This document shows, in pieces, positions 1-11,452 of a DNA stretch of 64,000 nucleotides. Positions within the stretch are counted from its first letter, which is position 1, and every line of letters begins with the position of its first letter. The notes below the pieces were generated by a model. The model was not told the DNA's origin, searched no databases, and saw only the letters and a list, made by a program, of their open reading frames with translations. Source of the stretch: Liriodendron chinense (lineage: Eukaryota > Streptophyta > Magnoliopsida > Magnoliales > Magnoliaceae); the NCBI GenBank assembly GCA_003013855.2, contig ML058407.1:4730372-4794371 (forward strand), given 5' to 3'. A program made the position numbers and the translations under genes.

Positions 1-391
1 AGAGCTGAAGTTTTGAGCATTTAACAACGCTTGTTCCTTCATGAGTAACTTCGAGAATATCCCTTGCTTGTTTACTGGTTTGACGATTTTGAATGTGACT
101 AAATTCATCTTTAGAGACAAAATAGTAAATAACATTAAAACCTTTAGCTTTATAAGCACATTGAGTCTTATTAAAGCCAGTCCACATAGTCTTTTCTCTT
201 GGCTTGAGGACATCGGGTTCACCTTCCTTTCTAATGGTGTCCACTGGGGCTTTCCACCCTCTTTCAACCATGTCCCACAGAAGGGGATCAAGGGATTGTA
301 AAAAGATGCGAATTCGGGCCTTCCAATAAGGATAATTTGGCCCATTAAAGAAGGAAGGTTTGGTAACCGATGTTGAGTCCTCTTTAGACAT
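1..391 (-). CDS. Ty1/copia-type gag, N-terminal part, cut by the window edge (element K)
   Basis: An open frame of 130 codons starts at an ATG (391) and runs off the left edge without a stop. Near the N-terminus it reads FNGPNYPYWKARIRIFLQS, the DUF4219-type start of copia gag. Further on, ARDILEVTHEGTS matches the UBN2 gag domain and is nearly the same as in elements C and E of this window. Gag would package the element RNA into virus-like particles in the cytoplasm. A primer binding site and LTR lie directly upstream at 449 and beyond. The rest of the gene is outside the window, so whether it is intact overall is unknown. Confidence 0.8.
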   Translation of the reverse strand, partial: MSKEDSTSVTKPSFFNGPNYPYWKARIRIFLQSLDPLLWDMVERGWKAPVDTIRKEGEPDVLKPREKTMWTGFNKTQCAYKAKGFNVIYYFVSKDEFSHIQNRQTSKQARDILEVTHEGTSVVKCSKLQL

Positions 392-448
392 ATTTTCAAG
401 GTCTCTTAGGATCACACTCCGGGTTGTTAAACCTGAACGGAGGAACCC

Positions 449-462
449 GCTCTGATACCAAT
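449..462 (-). other. Primer binding site of element K (initiator Met tRNA type)
   Basis: On the minus strand the sequence reads ATTGGTATCAGAGC, the standard plant copia primer site complementary to the 3' end of tRNA-iMet. It lies between the LTR (from 463) and gag (391), which fixes the LTR boundary and the element's orientation. Confidence 0.85.
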
Positions 463-859
463 TGAAATTGCAGGTTTTATCGCTTCTAGATATACTTGGA
501 GATATGCCTAATGTCTTAGAGGGGGGTGAATAGGACCTTTTTGAAATTCCAACACAATTTAAAAGCAACTTAAACAAGTGTTAACAATCACAATTATCAC
601 AATAATATTTAAAGAAAATACGTGTTCAAGATTGTAAGATGAACTATCATTGGCATTTTATCGAACAGTTGGTATTCATGATTGACTAAGAAAATTCACA
701 AGTTTCACACATAGCAATCATTCATTCTTATAATGCACAATGATATATAGTGGTTCGGTTTCCCTACTCCACTCCCGGTTCACGTTCTTAACCTATGAGT
801 ACCCTGAAATTCACAATAGTCGTGGTTTTAAATTAGGTTAACCATCAACCTTAACATCC
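463..859 (-). mobile_element. Element K 5' LTR, truncated
   Basis: This is the U5-side part of a copia-type LTR; its edge abuts the primer site at 462/463. It shares blocks with the C-family LTRs, such as the run reading aggggggtga followed by taggacctttttgaaatt, and the phrase 'tagtggttcg...ctactccactcccggttca'. It is therefore a distant relative of C, D and E. The remainder is interrupted at 860 by a T2-family LTR, and no continuation is seen in the window. Confidence 0.65.
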
Positions 860-2346
860 TTTTGGGGCTCAAATTCACACCCATGGTAAAACAGCATCTA
901 GCGGTCCATCTACGATGATTCAGATCACTTTCGAGATCAAGAATACCTAGAAAATGTTAGTGCAACCCTAACCACATGGCCGAAGCCAAAACCTACAAAT
1001 AACATTTTGGAGTGGAACTAGACATGCGGATCACCGCCAAATGATCTGAAATGCCCTAAAACCCTTAGATTGCGAGTTTCTAAGTCATGCGGTGCATATC
1101 TTTACCTGCGCACCTCGAAATATGTTTCGTCCCCCGTTTGGAGTTGACCGAAAGGGTATGAAAGCCTACAGGTACCATTTCAGAGTGGATTTGGACATTC
1201 GTACCATCGCTAAATTATCCAGAGCTCCCTAAAACCCTTAAATAGCAAGTTTGAAGTCCCTGCGGCGCGTATTTCCATGTGTGTGCTTTCTGAAACAATG
1301 TTCCTATATGAAGAGTCGACTCGGAGGCTCCAAATTAGGAAGGAACTATCAAAATTTGTAACATATGGACCTCCACACCCCATCTTGTTCATTCAGGAGC
1401 TCAATCCCAACCTAAAAGTGGCTTGGCGTCAATGACCGCAATTTGAGAAAAGGTAGCTGTCCTTTAGAGGTCTCCCTTTGGATCCTAATCCTGAAAAAAT
1501 CTAAGTCTGGAAGTTTTCTCTCTTGCAGAATGCTGAAACCTAAAATTTGGCTAAGTAGTGGGAAGTGTGAAAAATTTCAAGAGGGACATGCACCCAGCCT
1601 TAGACCACATGCTCCTGCAACATGCGCCCGGAAGGAAATGATCCGGACAAACTTTCGAAAACTGTCTGGAAAATCCGTCGAAAAATCACATGCCCCCGGA
1701 TGCTTGCATTTTTACTTCTACCTAGCACATGCGCCCGGACATCGTCCTAAAAACACATGCGCCGGAAAATACCCCCCAGATTGGACCCGAACCCGATTGC
1801 ACTGTTATAAATAGCAGGTCCGCCTGATGACAACCAATGACATCATTCCCTTCTAACCTTAAAGCGACGCAAGAGGTAACATGAGCCCGCTCTGTTATCC
1901 CTTGCCGAATGCCCTCACCGGAAAGGTTTCCCTCGTAGGAAAGGGATTTCCCCACCAGAACCCACAATTGTACTACCGTCGGATAGGTATCCCTTGTTGG
2001 AATCCCTCGCTGGAAAGGGATTTCTCCCGTCGGAACCAAGTGCAGAGGGAGAGAAATCTTGAAATTCACTAAGTAGTGGACTTTCACCACTTTGCAGAGG
2101 GACATGCGCCCCCTTCTACTTGCCGAAAAATGCAGATTTGCACCTAGTGAAGGGGGACATCCGCCCACTCTGTCTTGGACAGAAAATGTGAAAAATTGCA
2201 TTAAGTCTAGGGGCCACATGCGCCTACTATTTGAGACTAGGCGCATGTTCAAAAGCACATGCGCCCGGGACCATTTCTCTCTCTCTCTCTCTCTATTTTC
2301 ACTAAGTTGGGAACATGCGCCCGGGAGAAGGCCACATGCGCCCACT
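860..2346 (+). mobile_element. T2-family LTR fragment (element M)
   Basis: This segment aligns along its length with 52974-54573, starting with TTGGGGCTCAAATTC. The terminal TG of the LTR appears to have mutated to TT. It contains the same array of CATGCGCCC motifs (about 1585-1770 and 2100-2346), the same TATA box (TATAAATAGC at about 1806) and a shorter CT tract at 2276-2294. It is cut at 2347 by an Athila-like LTR, so the U5 end is missing. No internal sequence follows, so it is either a solo LTR later disrupted or one end of a lost element. Confidence 0.7.
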
Positions 2347-3418
2347 GTTCGCTTCCCCAAGTGTAGGGTTGCGATGTAGTAATAATCTCGATAAGACTAA
2401 GGTCAATCCATAGGGACTTGTGTAGGAATTCACAAAACACTTCCAATAGTTTCTAATTAAGAACTAACTAAACAAGATTTTAGAATTTGGTGTAGATAGA
2501 TATTTTGAACTAAATTGAATGTAATCAATAATAAAAAGCACTACGGGTTCAAGGATCCACTTGTAGCAATCCTTGATGCTTAATTTGTTGTGGTTTCTCA
2601 CTTTCTCAACTACAATCCAAATCAAATCCTATCTAGCCAGATGATAGAGCAGTTAAAACAAACAATCTGCCATATGTGTGATTCAAGTACATGATTCTCT
2701 CAATTTAAGTTAGGGCTTGAGCACAATCAATTGCATAAGTCATTCCTAGTTCCAATAGGTTAAGATCACAATCATAATCATCATTAAATTCTGTCACAAA
2801 GTATAACTAGATCATGATTTGAACTTCATTCAAATCACATACACAATCACACATAAGCATAAATTCCAGAAAAGTAGAACTTTTGGTATGAAGTTCCCAC
2901 ATGAGGATCAAAGGTCTAGAGCGTAGTGAACCCGATTCCTCGGAGCGTACAGGTTTAGAATAATTTAAAACAATTAAGAACTCAAGAAATTCTTCTAAAC
3001 ATCCATGAGTCATGATGAGATTAAGAGAAACTACTTAGAACTTTATTCAAACTTCAACCATTGTTCTTCACTAATAATCCAACTTGAAACCAAAACAAAC
3101 AAATTGAAACATCTTAGATTCACTACAAGCTTCACCTCTTAGCCCTAGCTAAGAGGTTTAGTCATTCATGATCCAAGAAAACGTGAAAACAACTAAGAAT
3201 AACATAAAAACTAGAAGAACAAACTAGGAGTTGTAGAACTCCGGATCTGACTTCCGCTACCTCCCACCATGGTAAATCTCTTTTAGGATTCCCTAGGAAT
3301 GAGCTAAAGGAGTTCTTTTATAGCTTTGGGGCCCTAGGTGTGAAGAAACTTCAAGAAATCCTACAAGATTAGCGTTTTGCACAGAGATTTTTGGAGCTCT
3401 ATGCTACAACCCGAAGAT
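2347..3418 (-). mobile_element. Athila-like LTR, A family, truncated (L0)
   Basis: On the plus strand it starts TGTTCGCTTCCCCAAGTGTA, the conserved U5 end of the A/H/L7 LTRs in inverse orientation. It then follows the same blocks as the LTR at 8809: the 'tagtaataatctcg' block, 'ttcaaggatccacttgtagcaatcc' and 'cttagccctagctaagagg'. The TATA region is near 3315. At 3419 it is broken by LTR B, and the U3 part of L0 is not found on the other side of B. Confidence 0.75.
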
Positions 3419-3844
3419 TGCACACCCAAGTGCAGGTAGCGAAGTAGTAAAATACTCGGTAAGACCGAGGTCGATCCACAGGGATTGGGGTTAAGAACAC
3501 TTAGAGGAATTAGTTTAGGTGAATGAGATGAAATCTGGTTTAATCCACAAGAGTGGAGCAAGTTGTGTGTGGTGAAAGACAAAAATAGAAAAGGGGCTAA
3601 AGCATTAGGGATCCACCTTTAATTCATTCAGAAGATGAAACCATTGGTCCAACTATAACTCAACTAGAATTAAATAAAGATTCATTCCAATCGGAAGATG
3701 AAACAGTTAAACCATTTGCATATTTCATAAAAGATGGTGATCTGAATCGATTGATTTGACCATTAAGCACTCGTTAGTTGATCGTAGGGAATTCCAAGCA
3801 TCTAAGATAGGAGGCTTTGATTGACCGATCCAACCGTTAAGATC

Positions 3845-4090
3845 TCGTCTATAGATCGTAGAGATTCCAAAGCATCCAATGTGCCCGGAGACTACAATGG
3901 ATCAAGGGATTTTACAGATCGATGACTTTACCTGCACTAGCTTGATGACCGTAGGGAATCCAAAGCATCCAACGTGCTCGGAGTCGACGATGGATTAATG
4001 GACTTTATCGATCATGAACTAGCTAATTGGTGTGCAAGGGATCCCAAGCATCCAACATGCCCGGAGTCGACGATGGATCAAGGGGCTTAC
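3845..4090. repeat. Degenerate direct repeats inside LTR B
   Basis: The block 'ccaa(a)gcatccaa...gtgcccgga', followed by a 'gatggatcaaggg' block, occurs about three times at roughly 90-110 bp spacing (near 3867, 3960 and 4045). It lies in the U5/R side of LTR B. Confidence 0.6.
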
Positions 4091-4419
4091 ACAATAATAG
4101 CGTCTGCCGAGGCGAATAACCGAACCAATCAACCAAAGAGAACTCCAACATTTACACGACACAATGTTGAACTAAAAGAACCAAAGCTTATAAATTTCTT
4201 CAAAGGCTTCACCCCTAGCCTTAGCTAGAGGTTTAGCCAACCATGCTACAATGGAAGACTAAATTCTCTACAAGGGAAAAACTACACTACTCTACTTCTA
4301 CAAAAGAAAGAAAACTAAAGAAGAGAGGAGAGGAGTTGTAGAGAATTGGATGGGATTTGAGGAGTGGGATGATGAGAATGAGAAGGGATTGCCTCCTTTT
4401 GTAGACTTTTGAGAGGATC

Positions 4420-4655
4420 CCAAGCCTAGGTGGCACTCCAAAACCAAAGCAGATTTTTTTTAGGTTCGGGAATGGAGTTAGGCTTGGAGTGCCCAAAGCA
4501 AACTTTTTCTTTAGGTTTGGGCTTGGAGTTAAGCTTGGAATGACATGTGGCAAAAAAGTACTCCAAGCCTAGGTGGCACTCCAAACCCAAAGCAATTTTT
4601 TTTTTGGTTTGGGAATGGAGTGAGGCTTGGATGATGAGGTGGCATTCCAAGCGTT
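4420..4655. repeat. Two imperfect hairpin units inside LTR B
   Basis: Each unit has a left arm 'ccaagcctaggtggcactcc', then an A/C-rich stretch and a T-run. A right arm follows, reading 'ggtttgggaatggagt', then 'aggcttgg', which is complementary to the left arm. Unit one is at about 4420-4490 and unit two at about 4560-4635. The repeated copies and matched arms make a folded RNA plausible. They lie close to the presumed promoter end (TATA-like ttttgtag near 4395 on the complementary strand). Confidence 0.6.
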
Positions 4656-4859
4656 ACACATGTGTTGGGAAGAGAGCTAGAGAGAGAACTAGAGAGAGAG
4701 AGAGAGAGAGAGAGAGCTCCTCTCTTGCTGGATGCCACTGCCATGAAGATGGAGATGAGTCGACGGTTGAAGTCTGCTACAGTCTGTGTTTGCTGGACTA
4801 CAGCATGGATGGCAAAGCTGATGATGTGTTACATGTTATGGTGATGCACATCACATGTG

Positions 4860-6135
4860 CTGCAGTGGACGGTGATGAAGGGAGGTCCGGAGTTCACTGT
4901 ACGTTGATGAAGGAGTCCATAGCTGGCTGCAGCTTGGACGAACGGTTGTGGATGGCGCTGGTCACTGGAGCTCTCCAAGTGTTGCTGCTGATCGTCCAAT
5001 TTGCTAGTGGACCTCCATTGTTTTGGACGGCTGAGGATGGAGATGTCCATTGCTGGACAGTGATGATGGGGTCCACTGAACTGGACAGATGGACAGTTTC
5101 ACCTTGCTGGTCGTTGATCAGCTGATCATGGACGTTGGAGATGAAGGTGGGCAGCAGTTGATGGATGGTCCACTTGAAGGCTGGTGGACGGCTGTTGTTC
5201 GAAGGTGGACTGGACAGATGATGTTGCTGGCCATTTGATGATGGACGGCTGTAGTTTCAGCTACTGCAGGAGATAGCTGCTGGACGGTGGAGATGGCCTG
5301 GACGGCTGAGATGGTTAGGGAGTCCACAACGCTGGACATTGGATGGGCTTCCATCTGCTGCACGTTGACTGATCTTGGTGTCCACCTTTCTGCTGTAGCT
5401 TGGAAGATGCAAGCTCTGCTGGACGGTCTGGTGGAGATGTTCCTGGCGTGCAAGGTGGGCCAGGTGATGGACAGTGTGCTCTGCACGTCAGATGAAGGTG
5501 GGGCCATCTTTAGACGCTAGAGGTTAGATGGACGGACGGCTATGGTGATGAACAACTGGTTGGACGTCCACTACTGGTGCTTGGATGGACGGCTGATGCT
5601 CTGCTGGGTGCTGATTACACACGTGTGGAGAGGTGGGATCGTCCAACTGCTGGCTGTTGACGGTGGTGAGCGGGTGGATGATGAAGCTGGACCGTTGATG
5701 GGATAAGAGGACGGTGGAGATGAAATGGACGTGCTCAACAGGTGGGTCCCTTGCTATTTGCAAATGGACGGTTGGAGTTGTAGTACTACTGCTGTACATG
5801 CAGGCTGTGGGGTCCATTGGTTCTGCATGTGTAACAGATGGATTGGGGACGTCCGTTTGGACACTGATGAAGGGTCCACCTTGCTTGCCTAGGTGAAGGC
5901 AGATCTAGTTGAGTCCACCATAGCAATCTGGTTTGGTTGCTTTGATGCACATGTGTGGAGCATGGATGCACATCCCTTGGTCACGGATGGTGCTGATGGA
6001 CGGTGATGATTGGTCCCCATTGGTTGATGATCTCTACCAGATGATCTCCACCTGCTTGGTCTATCTTTCTATCCATGTTGATGGCCGTGAGATGAAGGGC
6101 TTCACTTGACTGGATGGACGGTGAGTTTGACTCCA
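4860..6135. repeat. GGACGG-motif array in LTR B
   Basis: The hexamer GGACGG, usually as TGGACGG(C/T)(T/G)G, occurs about fourteen times on the plus strand across roughly 1.3 kb. The stretch is G+T-rich and contains related TGGACG and GTCCA words. The copies are not in a strict period. On the element's own strand this is a CCGTCCA array upstream of the presumed promoter. Confidence 0.6.
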
Positions 6136-6662
6136 GCCTGGTGACGTTGGTTGATGGAAGACTGATCCAGTTGTCTCAGGTATGGATGGTGGAGATCAAG
6201 CAGAACGGTTGGGATGAAACGTTTCCACTTGTTGCTTGATGCTCGGTTCACCCTTTATGTGGATATCCAATCTTGATCTTCCAATCATGACCATCTAAAA
6301 ATGCACAGCCTAGAATTCCAAATGAGTGGCGCTTGTGATGCAGGTCCATCATAGAACATGATCCATCCTTTGATCTTTACGGTTCGACTTCCTTCAAGAT
6401 CGTTCTCATGCTTGATCATGGCATCTTTTTGGTCTTTAAACGTCCTGATTGGCTCGGATCTTGTCCAACCTCTCCTGATCACCTCGTTAGTTGATCTTGC
6501 TCTCTTTTGGCCCTTTAAATGCCCTGATTGGATCGAATCTTACGCAACCTTTCCTGATCACCTGAACATTGAAAATTCGCCTAATGAGGGATAATTAACC
6601 GGAAAAACAATGATAATGCCCTTAACAACCAGGGTTAATTATACAATATTAGGCACTTATCA

Positions 6663-6681
6663 CACCCCCCAACAAGCAACA
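6663..6681 (-). other. Polypurine tract of LTR B and a broken junction
   Basis: The minus strand reads a TTGGGGGGTG tract just upstream of the B LTR start, the usual Athila polypurine tract. Only about 15 bp of B internal sequence remain before the C-family LTR begins at 6682 with its own first ~35 bp missing. This is a deletion junction rather than a clean insertion. Confidence 0.6.
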
Positions 6682-8493
6682 TATGTGCGGAAGCTTAAAG
6701 AGCAACTAGAATTATGGCTAAACCTATAGGAGGGGGGTGATTAGGACCTTTTTGAAATTCTTTTCGCCTACTTACACAATTCAATAATTTAAACTAAGTA
6801 AGCAAGAACACTTTGGCTTCCAAGCCTAAGTGGGTCCAATCACAAGACTAGCATATGGTTAAGCAATAAACAATCCTAGTCTAAGCATGCATAGGTAAAT
6901 AAATGATTTAACTAATCAAGCTCATAACCTATGCAACCTATGTAGACATATGAGAATGGATCAATGAGCTTAAGTCTACACACTTAGTGAAAGTACATCT
7001 TGTGTGTGTGGATGTGCCAATCTAGTGCCTAGCATACATTCCTATCAAGTATTTATAATTAAATAATAAAACATCCAATGCTAAGATATCAATGTGCTCA
7101 ATACAATCACAAACACAAGCATGTATAGTGGTTCGACTTTGGGTCTACTCCACTCCCGATTCAAGTACTAAACTCTTTGAGCACCCCGGCATTCACTATC
7201 GGATGTTTTAAATGAGGTTCACCTCTCAACCTTTACACGGAGGTTTTACCGGTTCACCTCTCAACCATAACCGGAATTTTGGACAAAGGGCTAACTCTCA
7301 ACCCAAATGGAGTTTTGGACATAGGCTAACTCTTAACCCGACGCACGTTCAGTCCCGTGTCGGAGGCTCCCCCTTGGAGACTTTGTTTAGGCTCAACTAA
7401 CGGGCCAAGGAACGGCTAACGTCCCTAGATCGAGTTTAACAAAGAATCTCTAAATGGACTCTCAATAAAGACAACCTTACTTGTTGGATGAGCCCCTTGT
7501 TCAGCGCTGGTTCGGGTTGCTTGATCTCTGCTCTCCCGTGCTTCAATCAGCTTCCCTTGCTCCCTCGATCATGTTGCCGTTGCGTCACCAATGCCTCAAC
7601 CACACTTGATCAAACGCCTTGCATGTGATGCCTTTGAGATGCCCAAGGTGATAGGAGGATAGGTTTGAGATCTCTACAACTAATGGGAATGGTTTGCTTA
7701 GAGTCTCTCTCTTACAACGATCTCATCTTAGAGTTTTGGACAAGGATATGCCTATCAAGAAGGTTCCAAACTCTAGAGATCAAGAGGGGATGAAGGTCAT
7801 TTTCTTCATGAGCTTGGAATGCTCCAATCTTGTGTTAAAGCACAAGGAAGATGCCTTGTATAGGTTGGGAATGAGCCTCAAATGGTCTCCAACAATGGTG
7901 GCTTCACTCCTCTCGAAATCCCCCTTCTTACCCCCTCAATTCGAGCCAAGCCCCTTTATAAAAGGTGTTCAAACGGTCAAAAAAGGGCAAAAAACTGACT
8001 CAGTCGACTTGTCCGCCAGAAAGAGACAGAGAGTTTACTGTCTGAGGGGGGGAGCTATCTGACCGGTCACGACCGGTAAGCCCTATGGCCTATCTAACAC
8101 AGCAAGTTGCTGTGAGGTCTGGCAGCCTGGCCAACCGGTCTTGACCTGTCGGACAGGCCTGGGTTCAGCTCAGCTGATTGCTGACCCACATACTCTTCAG
8201 CCCTCTTACTTTAGCCACACTATGGGTGATGTTTTGGGACACTTAGGGCCAATCTATGATGACTAATGGTTTCCTAATATGGTCAAGGTCATCAAAGAGG
8301 TTAAGGGGTTGGGTTTTGGTCTAGGTTAAGGCATATCAAGGTATCACTTTTACCTGTATCTTCTTCCTTGATGCAGCGGGGCCACTTGAGTCTTCGGTCT
8401 TCATCTTCATTAAGCTCAACCGACACTAGACTCACTGACGTAAGTGATTGACAAACAAGGTGCACTAGTATGCCATAGAAAAGTGCACTAACA
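6682..8493 (-). mobile_element. Element C 3' LTR
   Basis: It matches 36175-38077 throughout. On the minus strand it starts TGTTAGTGCACTTTTCT (8493) and is preceded by the purine tract AAAGGCGGAGAT. The TATA box (TTTATAAAAGG, 7950-7963 region) lies upstream of the R region. It is about 90 bp shorter than the 5' LTR because three GACCGGTC-type units are missing (array at about 8010-8165). The last ~35 bp of the LTR are lost at the left junction. Confidence 0.8.
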
Positions 8494-8808
8494 ATCTCCG
8501 CCTTTGTCAATTATTTACAAAAACCTAACTTACCAAAACAAAATATATGTTCAAGATATTACATTAATAATGAATTAAATACAGGACTCTTGACATGCCT
8601 AATCTAAGCTGCTCCTCTTCAGTTTGCTCCCCCATAACCTGTCAATCCCTACATCACAAAACATAGCAAACTAGTTTTGGTGGGACTTGATCTTTCTCCT
8701 CCTTTTGTTAGCAATTGACAAACTATTCTCTCCCCCTTAATAATATATCAATAAGGTTAAGGTAAGAGTAGATAGTGTGTCGCAATTATAACTATAAGCA
8801 CATGCTAA
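8494..8808 (-). other. Element C 3' non-coding region with polypurine tract
   Basis: No gene. On the minus strand it includes a 'gggggagagaatagtttgtcaa' block and a 'gattgacaggttatgggggagca' block, both also present upstream of the E 3' LTR (60585-60820). Its left end is the polypurine tract. The target duplication gctaa for element A is at 8804-8808. Confidence 0.7.
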
Positions 8809-10325
8809 TGTTCGCTTCCCCAAGTGTAGGTTTACGATGTAGTAATAATCTCGGTAAGACCGAGGTCGATCCATAGGGACTTATGTAGGAATTCACAAAA
8901 CACTTACAATAGTTTCTACTGAGAAGCTAACAAATAAGTTTTTAAGGAGATTGATGTGAATAGCAATTTTGAACTTAAACTGAAGTAATCAATAATAAAA
9001 GGCACTAGGGGTTCAAGGATCCACTTGTAGCAATCCTTGATGCTCAATTTGCTGTGGTTTCTCACTTTCTCAACTAGAATCGAAATTAAGATCTATCTAG
9101 TCGGATGATAGAGTAGTTAAACCAACAATCTGCCATATGTAAGATCAATGTACATGATTCACTTAATGCAAGCTAGGACGAGCATACTCAATTGCATAGG
9201 TCAGTCCCAATTCCAATAGACTAAGTTCACAATCATAACCATCATTAAGTCCTGTCACAAGACAAAGCTAGATCATGACTTGAACTTGATTCAAATCACA
9301 CACACAGTCCCACATACAACAGAATTCTAGAAAAATAGAACTTTGGTAGGAAATTCCCACATGCAGATCATAGTACTAGAGCGTACTCCAATTCCTCGGA
9401 TCATACAGGTCTCGACTAACACAAAACAATTAAGAACTCAAGCAATTCTTCCAAACATTCATGAGTCATCATAAGACTAAGAAAAACTACTTAACACTTG
9501 AATTAAACTTCAAACCATTATTCTTAAAAGTGAAATCCAACTTAAAACCAACTTAAATGAATTAAAACATCTTAGATTCACTACAAGCTTCACCCCTTAG
9601 CCCTAGCTAAGAGGTTTAGCCGTTCATGATCTAAGGAAACATGAAACAACTAAAAAAAATATAAAAACGAGAAAGCAAACTAGGAGTTGTGGAACTCCGA
9701 AATCCACTTCTGCCACCTCCCACCATGCTCAAACCCTTCTAAGATACCCTAGGAAGAGCCCCTAGGTGTCCTTTTATAGTGGGGAAACTCCTGCAACGTC
9801 GGAATCTTCCAGAATTTGCGTAAGGTTACGCAGTGCGTAGAGAAATTCGGAACAAAATAGGAAAGTTTTCTGTTTACCGGTCGGACCTCTCTATTTAAAC
9901 TGTCCGGCGTGTTCAGGGCCTGTTGGCCGACCGGTCAAGATCGGTCGGACCATCTTCAGTAACAGTCCAGTGAGCTAAGCAGGGTCACCGACCCGTTGGC
10001 CGACCGGTCTTGACCGGTCGGACCAACTGGTCCTTTGCCATGCATACTTCACAGGGGCCGGCAGGACCGGTCGGCCCTTGAACATTTTCTTCTTTTTTTC
10101 TTCTTTTCTTTCTTTTCTTTTCTCTCTCTTTCTTCTGTCTTCTTTGGTCCACCTTAAGCCTTCATTCAAAGGGTCCTAATGTATCCTTTTTAGTCTTCAA
10201 TGGGATGAAGTCCCTCACATTCCTGCAATCATAAAATCATTCATTAAATTAGTCTTTAAATCATGAAAACCTTGCATTATGAGTGATGAATTGGAGTTGG
10301 AATATGCACAATTAAGAGCTCAACA
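8809..10325 (-). mobile_element. Element A 3' LTR
   Basis: On the plus strand it begins TGTTCGCTTCCCCAAGTGTA and ends AATTAAGAGCTCAACA, so on the element strand it runs TGTTGAGCTC...GCGAACA. The purine tract GGTTGGGGGGTG lies at 10326-10337. The TATA box (minus, CTATAAAAGGACACC) is at about 9770-9785. The GACCGGTC array is at about 9880-10080. It is 1517 bp against 1524 bp for the partner. Confidence 0.88.
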
Positions 10326-11452
10326 CACCCCCCAACCAGCATTTTGCTAGTCCCGAGCAAAACATGCGTGAAACAAGTTTCATTCTCCAAAACCCAACTC
10401 TCTTTTAGAAACCATTCTTCTATACATCCCAAGATACACAAGTGTAAGATTCAGAAAAATTAGGTGATAGAGGTTGAAACCGTAAACTCTCAAAACATAA
10501 TAAGTGTCCATATGAAATTCCCACTTATTGGTTGATAAATAGAAGAACTTGAACAAATTCAACCTAGTGTGCATAGTGAAAATTCATCTCATGAGTTTTC
10601 AGGATTATCTTCTTCACAGATCAACTAGACTATAGATCTCAAGGTATAAAGAGCAACAACAAGCCAATGACAGGAATTTACCTTACTGTCCTTTCGACGG
10701 CTTTCACACTACGTCCCATTTCCGACTTTGGTTACGGGTAGACCATCCCCCAGGTTGGTAATAGGTAGCCCTAATCGGAATTTTCCACCATTTTTCCATC
10801 ATTACCAATTTCATCCTTCCTTTTTCTTTTTCTTTTAAATCAGATAGGATTTTTAGAAATCCATATCTTTTGTTATTTTCCCATGGACAAGGATGGACAA
10901 TGTACCCCGGCTTGGTTTCTCAACACCTTAAATCAAATTCTAGCCAATCCACAAATCACATAATCATTTCAAATCATGAAAATCGTGTAATGTGAACTAG
11001 GTATAAAAGTGTTCAAATTTTCTATCAATCACATAAATAGGGAAATTCACATATAAAACCATTATGTTAAGAGAAGTTCAAGATTTACAACATCATACAC
11101 TTCATGTCTCCCCCTCTTATGCTCATATCATCTTAAATGTATAGAAACATTGTTTTCCAAAAGAGTTTTGAATTTTAGAAAAATAAAAAAATTTATACAT
11201 AATTGCTCGAAATGTTACAAAACGCTAGATCCATCAAAGTGATCCTACACCCCCCAACCAAATCGTGCATTGTCCTCAATGTAAAAGATATGCAATGAGC
11301 AAAACATGAGAGCACTTCTAAAATAAGGGAGTGAGGAATGATAGTAACTGAGAGAGTGAAAAGTGAAATTCTTCCTCCTTCTAACAAACCTATGAAAAAG
11401 GAAACTAGAAGCAACAAAATCCTAATCCTAACTACTCTATACCTCCTTCAGA
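10326..11452 (-). other. Conserved 3' non-coding region of element A
   Basis: No coding potential is supported here. The segment is closely matched by H (14434-15480) and, in the other orientation, by G (43620-44749). The match includes a block around 10680-10780, with 'cgacggctttcacactacg' and 'gggtagaccatcccc', and a C/A-rich 'caccccccaacca' repeat. Conservation across three otherwise different elements suggests a shared cis function such as priming or packaging. Confidence 0.65.

Larger units (their letters stand above)
3419..6662 (-). mobile_element. Large Athila-like LTR (B), 3.2 kb
   Basis: The U5 end (3419 onward) carries 'actcggtaagaccgaggtcgatccacaggg', shared with the other Athila-like LTRs. 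The minus-strand start is TGATAAGTGCCTAATATTG at 6662, directly preceded by a G-run polypurine tract (6663-6676), so this is a 3' LTR. It is unusually long because it contains a 1.3 kb GGACGG-rich block and two hairpin units. The left flank is aagat; no right duplication can be checked because the internal region is lost at 6677-6681. Open frames inside it have no recognisable protein similarity. Confidence 0.7.

Noticed and set aside
4547..5125. 192-codon plus-strand open frame in LTR B
   Set aside because: It lies across the hairpin, a GA-repeat and the GGACGG array; composition is repetitive and no domain is visible.
9880..10080. Regular palindromic GACCGGTC sites considered as a CRISPR-like array
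   Set aside because: Spacing is irregular, spacers are not unique inserts, and this is plant nuclear retrotransposon DNA.
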